Part shown: piece by piece, positions 1 to 7,171 of the stretch | Numbering within the stretch: position 1 is the stretch's first letter | How the letters are laid out: each line of letters opens with the position of its first letter | Source: Bacillota bacterium | GTDB lineage: Bacteria > Bacillota > Clostridia > Peptostreptococcales > Anaerovoracaceae | Length of the DNA: 23,755 nt | Assembly (NCBI GenBank): GCA_017619985.1 | Contig: JAFZRG010000260.1 | Location: 1-23,755, forward strand | Reading direction: 5' to 3' | Program-made: the position numbers and the translations under genes | The notes under the pieces: generated by a model | What the model was told of the DNA's origin: nothing | The model's database searches: none | Seen by the model: only the letters and a program-made list of their open reading frames with translations

Positions 1-333
1 CGCGATCTTCAGCGACCCTTCGCCCTGCACGTCGATGTCGCGCACGTAGACGGAATAGCTGCCGCCCCGTTCGTAAACCGAAACGCTGCCGTAGACGATG
101 AGTTCCATGCCTTCCGAGATGTCGTAGCGCAGGCTCCCCACCCTTTCCCGGGGCAGGAAGCAGCTGATGCGCGACGTTTCGTCCTTCAGCGTAAAGTACC
201 AGTGACCCGCGGAATGCTTCGTCAGATTCGAGATCTCGCCTTTCACGGACAGGTTCATCAGGATGGGATCCGTCGCCAGGACGCGCCGGATATAGCTGTT
301 CAGTTGTGAGACCGAGACCGGTTTCAGCGGCAA
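1..333 (-). CDS. xseA: Exodeoxyribonuclease VII large subunit (5' part, cut by window edge)
   Basis: The first 111 codons of the large subunit of exodeoxyribonuclease VII, which with XseB degrades single-stranded DNA to short oligonucleotides in the cytoplasm. The visible part is the N-terminal OB-fold DNA-binding domain: it opens with the family-typical PVSVSQLNSYIRR, then VKGEISN at about residue 37 and GHWYFTLKD at about 50. The catalytic domain lies outside the window. The start is a TTG at 333: GGAGG at 340-344 sits 6 nt upstream and no in-frame ATG fits the family N-terminus. The gene overlaps the end of the upstream TsaD-like gene by 10 bp, suggesting translational coupling. It is the last visible gene of the Asp23-nusB-TsaD-like-xseA unit. 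Identity is secure from the OB-fold; the remainder cannot be judged. Confidence 0.93.
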   Translation of the reverse strand, partial: MPLKPVSVSQLNSYIRRVLATDPILMNLSVKGEISNLTKHSAGHWYFTLKDETSRISCFLPRERVGSLRYDISEGMELIVYGSVSVYERGGSYSVYVRDIDVQGEGSLKIA

Positions 334-1262
334 CGGGCACCTCCGAAGAGACTCACGCCGACTGCGTTGTCGCTGCACAGGCGCGCGTCTCCGAATACGT
401 AGTTCTTATCTTTGCAATAGTTTCTCAAGAAACGGCTGCAGGCCACTCCGCCGGTCACGAGCATCCGGGATGCTCCTGTTTCTGCGAGAGCCTCGTCCGC
501 GATGGTGCAAAAACTCTCCGCGATGCGCTCCATCGCGAAATACGCAGCGGCTTCCCCGGTGAGGCCGGTGTCAAAAATCGCCGATTTCAGCTGCGTTTCC
601 AGCCCGGACAGGTTCAGATACGTTTTCTGCGTAAAAACGCGGGAAAACGGGTTTTTAAGGCCTTCCGGGGCATACGAACAGGCCAGGTCGTCTATGCTTT
701 TCCCGGCCGGGAACGGATAGCCCAATTCCACGCCCATGCGGTCCAGCAGCTGGCCGTACGAAATATCCTTCGTGCCGCCAGCGACGCTGCACGTTCCGTC
801 CGCATTCCGCAGCACGAGTTCCAGCGTGCCGCCGGACAAATGAGCCGCCAGGATAGTTTCCCCGGCGTCCGGATCGACATCCGAACCGTATGCCGCAGCC
901 CGGATATGCCCTTCCTGATGCGAGCAGAAGACGAGCTGCGCGCCGCACTGCGCCGCCAGCATCCTCGCGGCGTTCACGCCAGCCGTAAAGACGGGCATGT
1001 ATGAACCTTCCTGTGCCCGGGGCTTATCGCTCGCAGCGACTGCAGCGATCCTGGCGCCGTACTCCGGCAGCACGCGTTCGAGCAGTTCCGGCAGGTTGTT
1101 CCAGTGCTGGAACAGCGCGTCCGACTGGCGCAGGCCCTTTTCTCCGGGTTTCACCGTCAGCAGCACGCGCTCGTCCGCCAGGATCTCCTTCGTCTGCGCG
1201 TCCGTGACCGCGACGGAAGTCGTATAGTTGCTGGTATCGAGTCCCAGTACGAGGTTACGCAT
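324..1262 (-). CDS. TsaD/Kae1-like (peptidase M22 family) protein, ASKHA-fold paralogue
   Basis: A 312-residue protein of the TsaD/Kae1/'O-sialoglycoprotein endopeptidase' family. TsaD proper makes threonylcarbamoyl-adenosine in tRNA; this copy is shorter than usual TsaD (about 335-345 residues) and matches the divergent Clostridia paralogue found beside nusB and xseA, whose job is not established. It opens with LVLGLDTSNYTTSVAV (4-19). The metal-site motif HQEGH (115-119) is intact, as are HLSGGTLEL (141-149), a DRMGVELGYPFPAGKS segment (174-189), GGVACSRFLR (271-280) and SDNAVG (297-302). The ATG at 1262 is chosen because family homology starts there and it overlaps the nusB stop by 8 bp; a longer frame upstream only reads through nusB. 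It overlaps xseA by 10 bp. Whether it modifies tRNA is unknown. A true tsaD is expected elsewhere but is not seen here. Confidence 0.82.
   Translation of the reverse strand: MRNLVLGLDTSNYTTSVAVTDAQTKEILADERVLLTVKPGEKGLRQSDALFQHWNNLPELLERVLPEYGARIAAVAASDKPRAQEGSYMPVFTAGVNAARMLAAQCGAQLVFCSHQEGHIRAAAYGSDVDPDAGETILAAHLSGGTLELVLRNADGTCSVAGGTKDISYGQLLDRMGVELGYPFPAGKSIDDLACSYAPEGLKNPFSRVFTQKTYLNLSGLETQLKSAIFDTGLTGEAAAYFAMERIAESFCTIADEALAETGASRMLVTGGVACSRFLRNYCKDKNYVFGDARLCSDNAVGVSLFGGARCR
340..344 (-). promoter_or_regulatory. Ribosome binding site fixing the TTG start of xseA
   Basis: A perfect GGAGG on the minus strand, 6 nt before the TTG at 333 and lying inside the 3' end of the TsaD-like gene. 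It is the main reason for choosing a TTG start for xseA. Confidence 0.7.
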
Positions 1263-1677
1263 CGCCGTTCTTTTCCGCAGCCTTGCTTCTGGCGTATTTG
1301 CCGAGCACGCCGTTGACGAAGCGGCCGGACTCCTCTGTGCCGAACCGTTTCGCGAGTTCAACGGCTTCGTTGATCGCGGCCCCTTCCGGCGTCGGTTCCG
1401 CAAGGAAGGTCATCTCCGCGATGGCCAGGCGCAGCACGGCCAGATCGACCTTCGCGATGCGGTCTTTATGCCAGTGCTCCGCGTTGGCTTCGATCAGCGC
1501 GTCGATCTCTTCGATATGATTCGCAAACGCGCCGTAAACGCCGTTCACGTATGCCTTCTGGTTTTCAGGCGGATAAAACTCCAGAAAGGCATCCCGGCAT
1601 TCCGGGGAGAAATCGTTTCTCGCTTCCATGGAGAACAGCATCTGCATCGTCAGTTCTCTTGCCTGTGATCTTTTCAT
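1255..1677 (-). CDS. nusB: Transcription antitermination / N-utilisation substance protein NusB
   Basis: A 140-residue NusB, the all-helical RNA-binding protein that joins NusE (S10) on boxA RNA in the antitermination complex on rRNA operons. It begins MKRSQARELTMQMLFSME, the family-typical RxxARxxAxQxLF-like opening. It ends with the conserved stretch around IAEMTFLAE, INEAVELAKRFG and FVNGVLGKYAR (about residues 90-132). The ATG at 1677 is preferred because it gives the normal family N-terminus, with a GAAGGAA-like ribosome site just upstream. It starts 8 bp after the Asp23-family stop and overlaps the next gene by 8 bp. The Asp23-nusB pairing is common in Firmicutes. Expression probably comes from the promoter at 2069-2097. 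Confidence 0.95.
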   Translation of the reverse strand: MKRSQARELTMQMLFSMEARNDFSPECRDAFLEFYPPENQKAYVNGVYGAFANHIEEIDALIEANAEHWHKDRIAKVDLAVLRLAIAEMTFLAEPTPEGAAINEAVELAKRFGTEESGRFVNGVLGKYARSKAAEKNGDA

Positions 1678-1685
1678 TGATTCCT

Positions 1686-2027
1686 TCAGTTTCCTTCCGC
1701 GTCCGGTGTGCCCGAAACGCCCATGATATGGATGTTCACCTGGGTGATCTTCGCGTTCGTCAGATCCTCCAAGCGGTGTTTGACGTTTTCCTGGATCTTC
1801 CACGCCGTATCGGGGATCTTGGCCCCGAACCGCACGTTGAGATAGACGTCGATCTCCATCCCCTTGCGGGTCTCGTTGATCCTGACGCCCTTCGTTCCTT
1901 CGATCTCCTTGCTCAGCGCGGGCAGCGGAGCCATCTCGGCCACGCCCTCCGTGTGGAGCACCGCGTTCATCGCACAGACCGCGAAGATCTCCTGCGGCAG
2001 TTTTTCTTTCTGGGAAGACTCATCCAT
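1686..2027 (-). CDS. Asp23/Gls24 family envelope stress response protein
   Basis: A 113-residue Asp23/Gls24 (DUF322) protein, equivalent in position to Bacillus yqhY upstream of nusB. The family is linked to envelope stress and fatty-acid homeostasis, but its biochemistry is not settled. Visible family signatures are the central strand segment KGMEIDVYLNVRFGAKIPD and the later KIQENVKHRLEDLT and VNIHIMGV. An in-frame ATG exists further upstream at 2066. The ATG at 2027 is chosen because a strong -10 box lies at 2069-2074, so the predicted transcript starts near 2061, inside the longer version. No clear Shine-Dalgarno precedes 2027. No signal peptide or membrane segment is seen, so it should be cytoplasmic. 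First gene of the nusB-xseA unit. Confidence 0.88.
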   Translation of the reverse strand: MDESSQKEKLPQEIFAVCAMNAVLHTEGVAEMAPLPALSKEIEGTKGVRINETRKGMEIDVYLNVRFGAKIPDTAWKIQENVKHRLEDLTNAKITQVNIHIMGVSGTPDAEGN

Positions 2028-2068
2028 CGGTGTATGCCAAAAAATCGGTCCATAAAATACCAACATAA

Positions 2069-2097
2069 ATTATATCAAAAGACGGCCCGCTCTTCAA
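2069..2097 (-). promoter_or_regulatory. Sigma-A type promoter for Asp23-nusB-xseA unit
   Basis: Minus strand TTGAAG (2092-2097), a 17 bp spacer, then a perfect TATAAT (2069-2074). Transcription should start near 2061. The -35 box lies in the loop of the upstream operon's terminator hairpin, and the spacer contains that hairpin's descending arm. Confidence 0.8.
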
Positions 2098-2114
2098 TGG
2101 AACGGACCGCCTTT
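2075..2114 (-). terminator. Intrinsic terminator of the mltG-ABC transporter unit
   Basis: Fifteen bases after the ABC ATPase stop, the minus strand forms a 12 bp stem (2103-2114 with 2078-2089, two G-U pairs) around a 13 nt loop, ending in TTTT (three of these in the stem). The U-tract is short, so termination may be partial. It overlaps the promoter of the next unit. Confidence 0.72.
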
Positions 2115-2128
2115 CTGAGGGTCATCGT

Positions 2129-2797
2129 TCAGTTTTCGAGAAGCCTTCCGTCGCGCAGGTGCAGCGTCCGGTCGGCCGCTTCTCCCAGGGCCGGATCATG
2201 CGTGACGATCACGACGCAGTACCCGTCGGAATGCGCCAGATCCGCCAGGATGCGGAAGATCTTTTCGCTGTTCTCCGTATCCAGGTTGCCGGTCGGCTCA
2301 TCTGCCAACAGGACCTTCGTATCCATACCCAGCGCTCTCGCGATCGCGACGCGCTGCTGTTCGCCGCCCGAGAGCATGGCGGGAAAACGGTCCGCGGCCG
2401 AATCGGGCAGACCGACCTTTTCCAACAGCTCCAGCGCCTTCTTCTTCGCCTCTGCCGTCTTCATGCCGCGCAGTTCCATGGGGTACATGACGTTCTCCGC
2501 GACCGTCAGGAGCGGCAGCAGCCGGAAATCCTGATAGATCATGGCGATCTTTTCCCTTCGGTAGCGCTCCAGATCCATTTCGGAGGTGGAGACGCCGCCG
2601 CACAGCACCTCGCCCTCCGTAGGGATATCCATCCCGGCCATGAGCGAAAGCAGCGTCGTCTTTCCGCTGCCGGATGTGCCCATGACGGCATAGAGGATGC
2701 CCGCATCGAACGCGCAGCTGATGCCGCGGATGGCTTCGACGGTCTGGTATTTGGACTGATAGACGTATCTCACGTCCTTTAATTCGAAAACGCTCAT
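2129..2797 (-). CDS. ABC transporter ATP-binding protein (LolD/FtsE/MacB type)
   Basis: A 222-residue ATPase that powers the permease encoded just upstream; it should sit on the inner face of the membrane. All motifs are intact: Walker A GTSGSGKTT (40-48), Q-loop Gln89, signature LSGGEQQ (142-148), Walker B VLLADEP (162-168) followed by the D-loop GNLD, and switch His200. The overall pattern, with ADEPTGNLD and a short C-terminus, is that of ATPases paired with FtsX-type permeases rather than importer ATPases. The ATG at 2797 lies 7 bp after the permease stop, and its ribosome site overlaps that stop. This is the last gene of the mltG unit. The substrate cannot be read from the sequence. Confidence 0.93.
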   Translation of the reverse strand: MSVFELKDVRYVYQSKYQTVEAIRGISCAFDAGILYAVMGTSGSGKTTLLSLMAGMDIPTEGEVLCGGVSTSEMDLERYRREKIAMIYQDFRLLPLLTVAENVMYPMELRGMKTAEAKKKALELLEKVGLPDSAADRFPAMLSGGEQQRVAIARALGMDTKVLLADEPTGNLDTENSEKIFRILADLAHSDGYCVVIVTHDPALGEAADRTLHLRDGRLLEN

Positions 2798-2804
2798 GGA
2801 TTCC

Positions 2805-5800
2805 TCACTCCTGCGCAGACAAAAGTTCCATCAGATTCATCTTTCCGATCAGGATCACGGACAGCGCGCAGCCTGCCATGTAGCAGACGGCGAACGCGCC
2901 CAGCACCAGCCACTGCAGCGCGCCTCCGGCATAGAAGCGCGTCATGGCGATGCAGCCAATAGCACAGCCTGCCAGGCACAGGAGTGCCTGCTCCCAGAAG
3001 AAGGACAGGAACAGCCTTCCTTTCTTCACGCCCAGGCCTCGCATCACGGCGAACTCCTGCTTCCGCCCGCTGACGAGCAGCCAGGAGATGATAAAGCCCA
3101 GCAGGGCCACGATGCCGAAGATCAGTCCCAGCATGACCCTCCCCATGGACAGGTACCGGCCGAGGTTCTCCGTCAGTTTCACGAAGGAGGCGTCCCGCAG
3201 GATGAGGGTCGTGCGCCTCTGCCCTACGTGACCCGGCCAGCCGAATCCGGCCCTGTCGAGATTGTCGCGGGTCTGTTCCAGGTGGGCGGCAGAGACGAGC
3301 GTAAAGCGGCAGGTCTCCATCATATAGTAATCGTAAATGAATGCCCTGTAGTTCTCTTCCGTATTTCTGCCGTTGCGGAACCAGTAGCTGCTGCTCTCTT
3401 GCGGAGTTTCTCCGAAGATCACGTCCGGCGGGACGAATGCGGCAAGCGGCAGATACATATGCGCCTTGGAACCTGTCTGATGATAGACGCCGGCAGCGAT
3501 GAGCGGTACGGAGATCTCATCCTGCAATACGCCTCCGCCCCGGATCATGCACGAGAATCCGCATCCGGGGGTCAGCCCGTGGCTCTCAAGGAACGCGTCG
3601 CTCACGACGGCGGGATACGGACCGGCTATCTTGTCCTTTTCCAGATACAGAAGAGGTCCGTAGATCGTCGCGTAGGAATCGTCGGAGAGGCAGGACGCAT
3701 CCCAGCCTTCAGTCCATTGGATCTCAGGCTCCGTAAAATAGAACTCCTTCGTGCCCTTCAGATCGTTCGTGCACACGAATTCAGCCTGCGCGTCGATCCA
3801 GTCATTGCGCCGTTCTTCCCTCACGATGCCGGGAAGATCTTCGGGCATCCAGTAAACGTCGCGGATCGACACGTAAACATCGCTAACGTCCTCCTGCATA
3901 AGCAGTTCCTGGATGGTATGGATCGGCAGGATGAGACCGGAGAAATCCCGGCCGTCCAGGCTGGTGACCTGTCCCTCCAGTTCCGTTCCCGACAGTGCGT
4001 CCTGCAGCTGGATCTCCCAGCCGCGGTAGACGCCGCCCAGAAGGATGAGCATTACAGTAAGTACCGCGCAGACAGCGACCACGAGCAGCGCGCGCCGGCC
4101 GCCGCGCCGTAAGGAAAGCACCGCATAACGGAAAGCGCCGGAACCGAACGTGCTGGTCCTGCCGCTCGGGACGCGGACGCGGCTCCTGCCCTGCCGCAGC
4201 GTTCCGCCGCGGTAGGCGACCCCCAGGAACAGGAAGCAGAGAAGAAAAGCAAAGAGGATGATGGCGCCGATCGTCAGCAGGATGGGCCACAGAGGTGTGC
4301 GGACAGGAACGTCGACTTTCTTCATCGTCGTCACGAGCGTCTCGCTGAACCGCAGAATTTCCGAACCTGCCGCGATGCGCGAGCGGATCGCGGCATATAC
4401 GGCAGGCAGTCCGAGTATGCCCAGCAGACCGCCGAGCACTGCTGCGCCTCCCGCGATCACCAGCGCGCCGGACAGCAGCCACAGCGCGATTTTGCGGCGG
4501 GGCGTTCCCAAAGAGACGAGAATGCGCACCGTGTCGTTCTGGCGGCCTACGAAGAGCCGCGCGAACAGCACCAGAACGGCTGCCGTGCCAGCGGCGCAGA
4601 GCAGCAGCACGTTCGTGGACGTGGACTGCAGGGAAAGGAACGGTTCCACCGCTTCGGTATAGCCCTGGTCCAGCAGCGTCACGCGGACGTTCGCCGGCAT
4701 CATTTCCTCCAGGGCTGCTGCAGCGTCTACGGCCTGACTGTTTTCCAGTTCTGCGATGCCGATGCGGTAGCCGAACAGCGTGGCCGGCGTCTGCTCTTTC
4801 TGCTGCCAGATATATCCGTAATAGTCTTCGTACGAATTCGTGATCCCCGTCACGGTCACCGTCCGATGACGGTCGGTCAGCGTGATCTCATAGCGGTCGT
4901 CCTCTTCGGAGTCGAAATCCGTCAGTTCGAGGGTCATCCCCACGGACAGATCCATGCTTTCCGCCAGACCGCCGCTGACGATGCATTCGTCAGGGCCTTC
5001 CGGCATCCGTCCCTCCCGGGGATACACGACGCCCTGATGGAACTCCCACAGATCTTCGAGGTCTCCGCAGACCACGGTGTGTACGTAATTATTGATCGTG
5101 CGGAAATGATCGGCATACCGGGAAAAGATCTCCGGCGGTTCCTCCCCTTCGCCCAGGCGGTAACAGGGTTCCGTCCCGGGGTCATCGGAAAACGGCAGCG
5201 CCTTGAAACACGCCAGGCCGTTGTGGATCCCTTCCTCGTCTCCTTCGACGAAGGTGCCGTGGAGCACATAGAAACCGTCTTTCTCCAGATCTTCGGGAAG
5301 ATCGTCGTACAGGATGGTGATCAGGATGTTCTCTTTTTCCGTATAAGAATACAGGCTCCTCGTGAGGAGCCCGGTATAATAGTCAGGCTGACCCATAATA
5401 CCCAGCTGAGCGGGATAGACAGGCACAATATGTGTGACCACGATAACGCCGCGGTCTTTGTACGGCATGTCGATCCCTCTGCGCTGAAAACCTTCCACCC
5501 TGCTGAGGGTGTGGCAGTCGCGGTACCAGGCCGTCACGCCCGGCACGGCAGAGAGAGCGCTGTCGTCTATCGCTGCCGACGCGGCACGCGCCGCGGGATC
5601 CGGTTCATCGATGGACGGATATTCCGCTCCCATGTACTCCAGGACCGCGATGGAACGGTAAGCCTTGTCGAACTGTGCCAGCGCGCTGTCACAGTACGAA
5701 CGCACGCCGAGAGCGAGGATCATGCCCAACGTCAGGACGAGGATCATTCCGGCGAACAATGCGGTCCGCCCTTTGGAACGCAGATTGGATCGTATTCCGT

Positions 5801-5813
5801 TGCGTACGATCAA
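2805..5813 (-). CDS. Large FtsX/MacB-type ABC transporter permease (1002 aa)
   Basis: A two-module permease with about eight membrane segments: near residues 17-37, 400-422, 442-475, 508-534, 573-596, 888-915, 936-957 and 967-990. The layout is one helix, a large extracytoplasmic domain (38-399) and three helices, then the same again with an outer domain at 597-887. Each three-helix block starts with the FtsX-type cytoplasmic motif: RILVSLGTPRRKIALW near 430 and FAVMRGLGVKKGRLFL near 921. Such proteins act as mechanotransmission machines or exporters working on envelope substrates. The start is a TTG at 5813 with GGAGG 6 nt upstream (5820-5824), 12 bp after mltG. The substrate is unknown. The neighbouring mltG hints at an envelope role, but that is inference. 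Confidence 0.88.
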   Translation of the reverse strand: MIVRNGIRSNLRSKGRTALFAGMILVLTLGMILALGVRSYCDSALAQFDKAYRSIAVLEYMGAEYPSIDEPDPAARAASAAIDDSALSAVPGVTAWYRDCHTLSRVEGFQRRGIDMPYKDRGVIVVTHIVPVYPAQLGIMGQPDYYTGLLTRSLYSYTEKENILITILYDDLPEDLEKDGFYVLHGTFVEGDEEGIHNGLACFKALPFSDDPGTEPCYRLGEGEEPPEIFSRYADHFRTINNYVHTVVCGDLEDLWEFHQGVVYPREGRMPEGPDECIVSGGLAESMDLSVGMTLELTDFDSEEDDRYEITLTDRHRTVTVTGITNSYEDYYGYIWQQKEQTPATLFGYRIGIAELENSQAVDAAAALEEMMPANVRVTLLDQGYTEAVEPFLSLQSTSTNVLLLCAAGTAAVLVLFARLFVGRQNDTVRILVSLGTPRRKIALWLLSGALVIAGGAAVLGGLLGILGLPAVYAAIRSRIAAGSEILRFSETLVTTMKKVDVPVRTPLWPILLTIGAIILFAFLLCFLFLGVAYRGGTLRQGRSRVRVPSGRTSTFGSGAFRYAVLSLRRGGRRALLVVAVCAVLTVMLILLGGVYRGWEIQLQDALSGTELEGQVTSLDGRDFSGLILPIHTIQELLMQEDVSDVYVSIRDVYWMPEDLPGIVREERRNDWIDAQAEFVCTNDLKGTKEFYFTEPEIQWTEGWDASCLSDDSYATIYGPLLYLEKDKIAGPYPAVVSDAFLESHGLTPGCGFSCMIRGGGVLQDEISVPLIAAGVYHQTGSKAHMYLPLAAFVPPDVIFGETPQESSSYWFRNGRNTEENYRAFIYDYYMMETCRFTLVSAAHLEQTRDNLDRAGFGWPGHVGQRRTTLILRDASFVKLTENLGRYLSMGRVMLGLIFGIVALLGFIISWLLVSGRKQEFAVMRGLGVKKGRLFLSFFWEQALLCLAGCAIGCIAMTRFYAGGALQWLVLGAFAVCYMAGCALSVILIGKMNLMELLSAQE

Positions 5814-5819
5814 TGGTCT

Positions 5820-5824
5820 CCTCC
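5820..5824 (-). promoter_or_regulatory. Ribosome binding site fixing the TTG start of the permease
   Basis: A perfect GGAGG on the minus strand, 6 nt before the TTG at 5813 and within the 12 bp gap after the mltG stop. The first in-frame ATG is 22 codons later, inside the first membrane helix, so the TTG is the better start. Confidence 0.7.
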
Positions 5825-5825
5825 G

Positions 5826-6935
5826 TTACAGACTGTTGAGATACTCCTGCTTGTACTTCTCGAACGTCGCGGCGTCCTCGGCGAAATTGTGCTCGCCGGA
5901 ACCGTCGCCCTTCAGAACGTAGTAGATATAATTCGTGCTTGCGGGATTCACGGCCGCTTCCAGGCTGGCCTTTCCGGACGAGGCGATCGGCGCGATGGGA
6001 AGCCCCGCATAACGATAGGTATTATACGGAGAATCCACTTCGAGATCGCTGTACAGTACCCTGTCCTTCCACTCGCCGAGCGCGTAGAGAACGGTCGCGT
6101 CGATCTGCAGCTTCATACCGATGTCGAGACGGTTGTAGATGACGGAAGCGATCTTGTCGCGGTCCGTCGCAGCCTTGGATTCGCGCTCCACGAGGGACGC
6201 GAGCGTAGCCATCTCCTGCACGGTCAGCCCGTTCACCTTTCCGCCCTGCGTTCCGCCTGCGCTCTCCCAGATCGGCGTAAACACGCTGTCGAACTGGCTC
6301 AGCATGCGCCGGACGATATCCGCCGCCGTTGACCCGACGTTGATCTGATACGTTTCCGGGAAGAGGAAACCTTCGAGACGGTTGGCTTCTGCCGGAACGG
6401 TGCCGGACGGGTCATCCGGCGCGGTGACCCCTTCCAGGAACCAGAATTCCTTCTCCCAGTCCTGCGCACAGGCTTCGTAGAATTCCTCCGGACTGCCGAT
6501 CAGGCCGTCCTCTGTGAGTTTCTCCGCCGTATCCTTTACCGTATACCCTTCGGGGATCGTAAAGTTCACCGTGGCGATGCGGCCGTTCTGCAGGGTCTGC
6601 ATGATCTCCTCAGTGGACATGGACGGCGAGAACTGATAATCCCCTGCCTGGAACGTGCCGTCAAGATCGTTCAGCCGGGACTTCAGCTTAAACTTCTTGA
6701 TGTCCGGGATGATGCCGTTGTCGTACAGGATCTGCGCGATGCCCGTGGTCGTCGATCCGGACGGGATGTTGACCGAGTAATATGCCGCGTCATCCGGATC
6801 CATGACCGCGTTATAGTTCTTGTAATCCGCATAGACTTTGCTCGCAATGATGTAGATCAGTGCAAAAACGACAAGAAGCAGCAGGACAAAGATCCCGAAG
6901 CCGCCCTTCTTTTTCTTTTCTCTTTTTCCAGCCAT
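5826..6935 (-). CDS. mltG: Endolytic murein transglycosylase MltG (YceG family)
   Basis: A 369-residue membrane-anchored lytic transglycosylase that cuts nascent glycan strands and is thought to set their length. The N-terminus is highly basic (KREKKKK, 4-10), followed by one membrane helix (about 13-31), so the catalytic part is outside the cell. The YceG domain follows. The catalytic glutamate lies in the LVERES motif (248-253), followed by the family signatures SVIYNRLDIGMKLQIDATV (264-282), SPYNTYRYAGLP (302-313) and GSGEHNF (345-351). The ATG at 6935 has AGGAG 6 nt upstream (6942-6946). It is first in a tight three-gene run with the FtsX-type permease and its ATPase. No convincing promoter was found in the hairpin-rich region upstream. 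Confidence 0.94.
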   Translation of the reverse strand: MAGKREKKKKGGFGIFVLLLLVVFALIYIIASKVYADYKNYNAVMDPDDAAYYSVNIPSGSTTTGIAQILYDNGIIPDIKKFKLKSRLNDLDGTFQAGDYQFSPSMSTEEIMQTLQNGRIATVNFTIPEGYTVKDTAEKLTEDGLIGSPEEFYEACAQDWEKEFWFLEGVTAPDDPSGTVPAEANRLEGFLFPETYQINVGSTAADIVRRMLSQFDSVFTPIWESAGGTQGGKVNGLTVQEMATLASLVERESKAATDRDKIASVIYNRLDIGMKLQIDATVLYALGEWKDRVLYSDLEVDSPYNTYRYAGLPIAPIASSGKASLEAAVNPASTNYIYYVLKGDGSGEHNFAEDAATFEKYKQEYLNSL

Positions 6936-7171
6936 GGTTTACTCCTAAGATTAAAAGCCCCGTTCCCACCCTCGCCGGGCAGGCAAATATCCGGTGTTGC
7001 GCGATACGCGATGCCTTGTGCGTCTGTACGCTGTCGGAGCATGCGTTATCCTCGGGGATTCGAACCCCGGGCGGGCTCTGCCGCCCTCGTCCAACTGTTG
7101 ATCTTGCGATCGTGCAGCCTTGCGCCGCTGCCGCGTGATATTCACCCCTGTCCGGTTACCGACTCGGAACG
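6936..7171 (-). other. Hairpin-rich intergenic region with tRNA T-arm-like element; candidate structured RNA
   Basis: A 236 bp gap between the DIP1984-family gene and mltG. Read on the minus strand, it holds four hairpins in a row: a 5 bp GCAGC/GCTGC stem (7114-7131), GATC-GCAA-GATC (7100-7111), a 6 bp GGGCGG/CCGCCC stem (7069-7086), and a T-arm look-alike, CGGGG-TTCGAAT-CCCCG (7053-7069). The last two share base 7069, so they stack. The order loosely resembles a class II tRNA with a long variable arm. However, the seven bases after the T-stem (AGGATAA) have no partner upstream and no CCA is present. A weak GC hairpin with a TTTT run (6953-6980) lies just before mltG. It may be a decayed tRNA, a leader or a small RNA; no protein is supported. 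Confidence 0.3.

Noticed and set aside
1967..2053. A 28-codon open frame starting at ATG 2053 just after the nusB-unit promoter, a possible leader peptide.
   Set aside because: There is no ribosome site and it runs out of frame through the Asp23 gene; the Arg-rich product looks like a shadow.
2796..4112. Long plus-strand open frames opposite the permease, and similar ones opposite aspS, leuS and rnj.
   Set aside because: GC-rich antisense frames with His/Arg/Asp-heavy, pattern-free products; the minus-strand genes have clear domains and ribosome sites.
6953..6980. Weak hairpin plus TTTT immediately before mltG, as a terminator or attenuator.
   Set aside because: Only about five pairs with a bulge, and the run lies 18 bp from the mltG start; too weak to call separately.
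6961..6985. A T-box-like GAGGGTGGGAACG string upstream of mltG.
   Set aside because: It does not match the T-box core well, no stem I or antiterminator arrangement is evident, and mltG is not an expected target.
7041..7145. Possible class II tRNA gene on the minus strand.
   Set aside because: The T-arm and a variable-arm-like stem are good, but the seven bases after the T-stem find no complementary acceptor strand, no proper anticodon loop is formed, and no CCA or normal D-arm is seen.
6951..7145. A 64-codon open frame in the DIP1984-mltG gap.
   Set aside because: The predicted product is Arg-rich with no fold-like pattern, a weak ribosome site, and it covers the hairpin-rich region; it is better read as non-coding.
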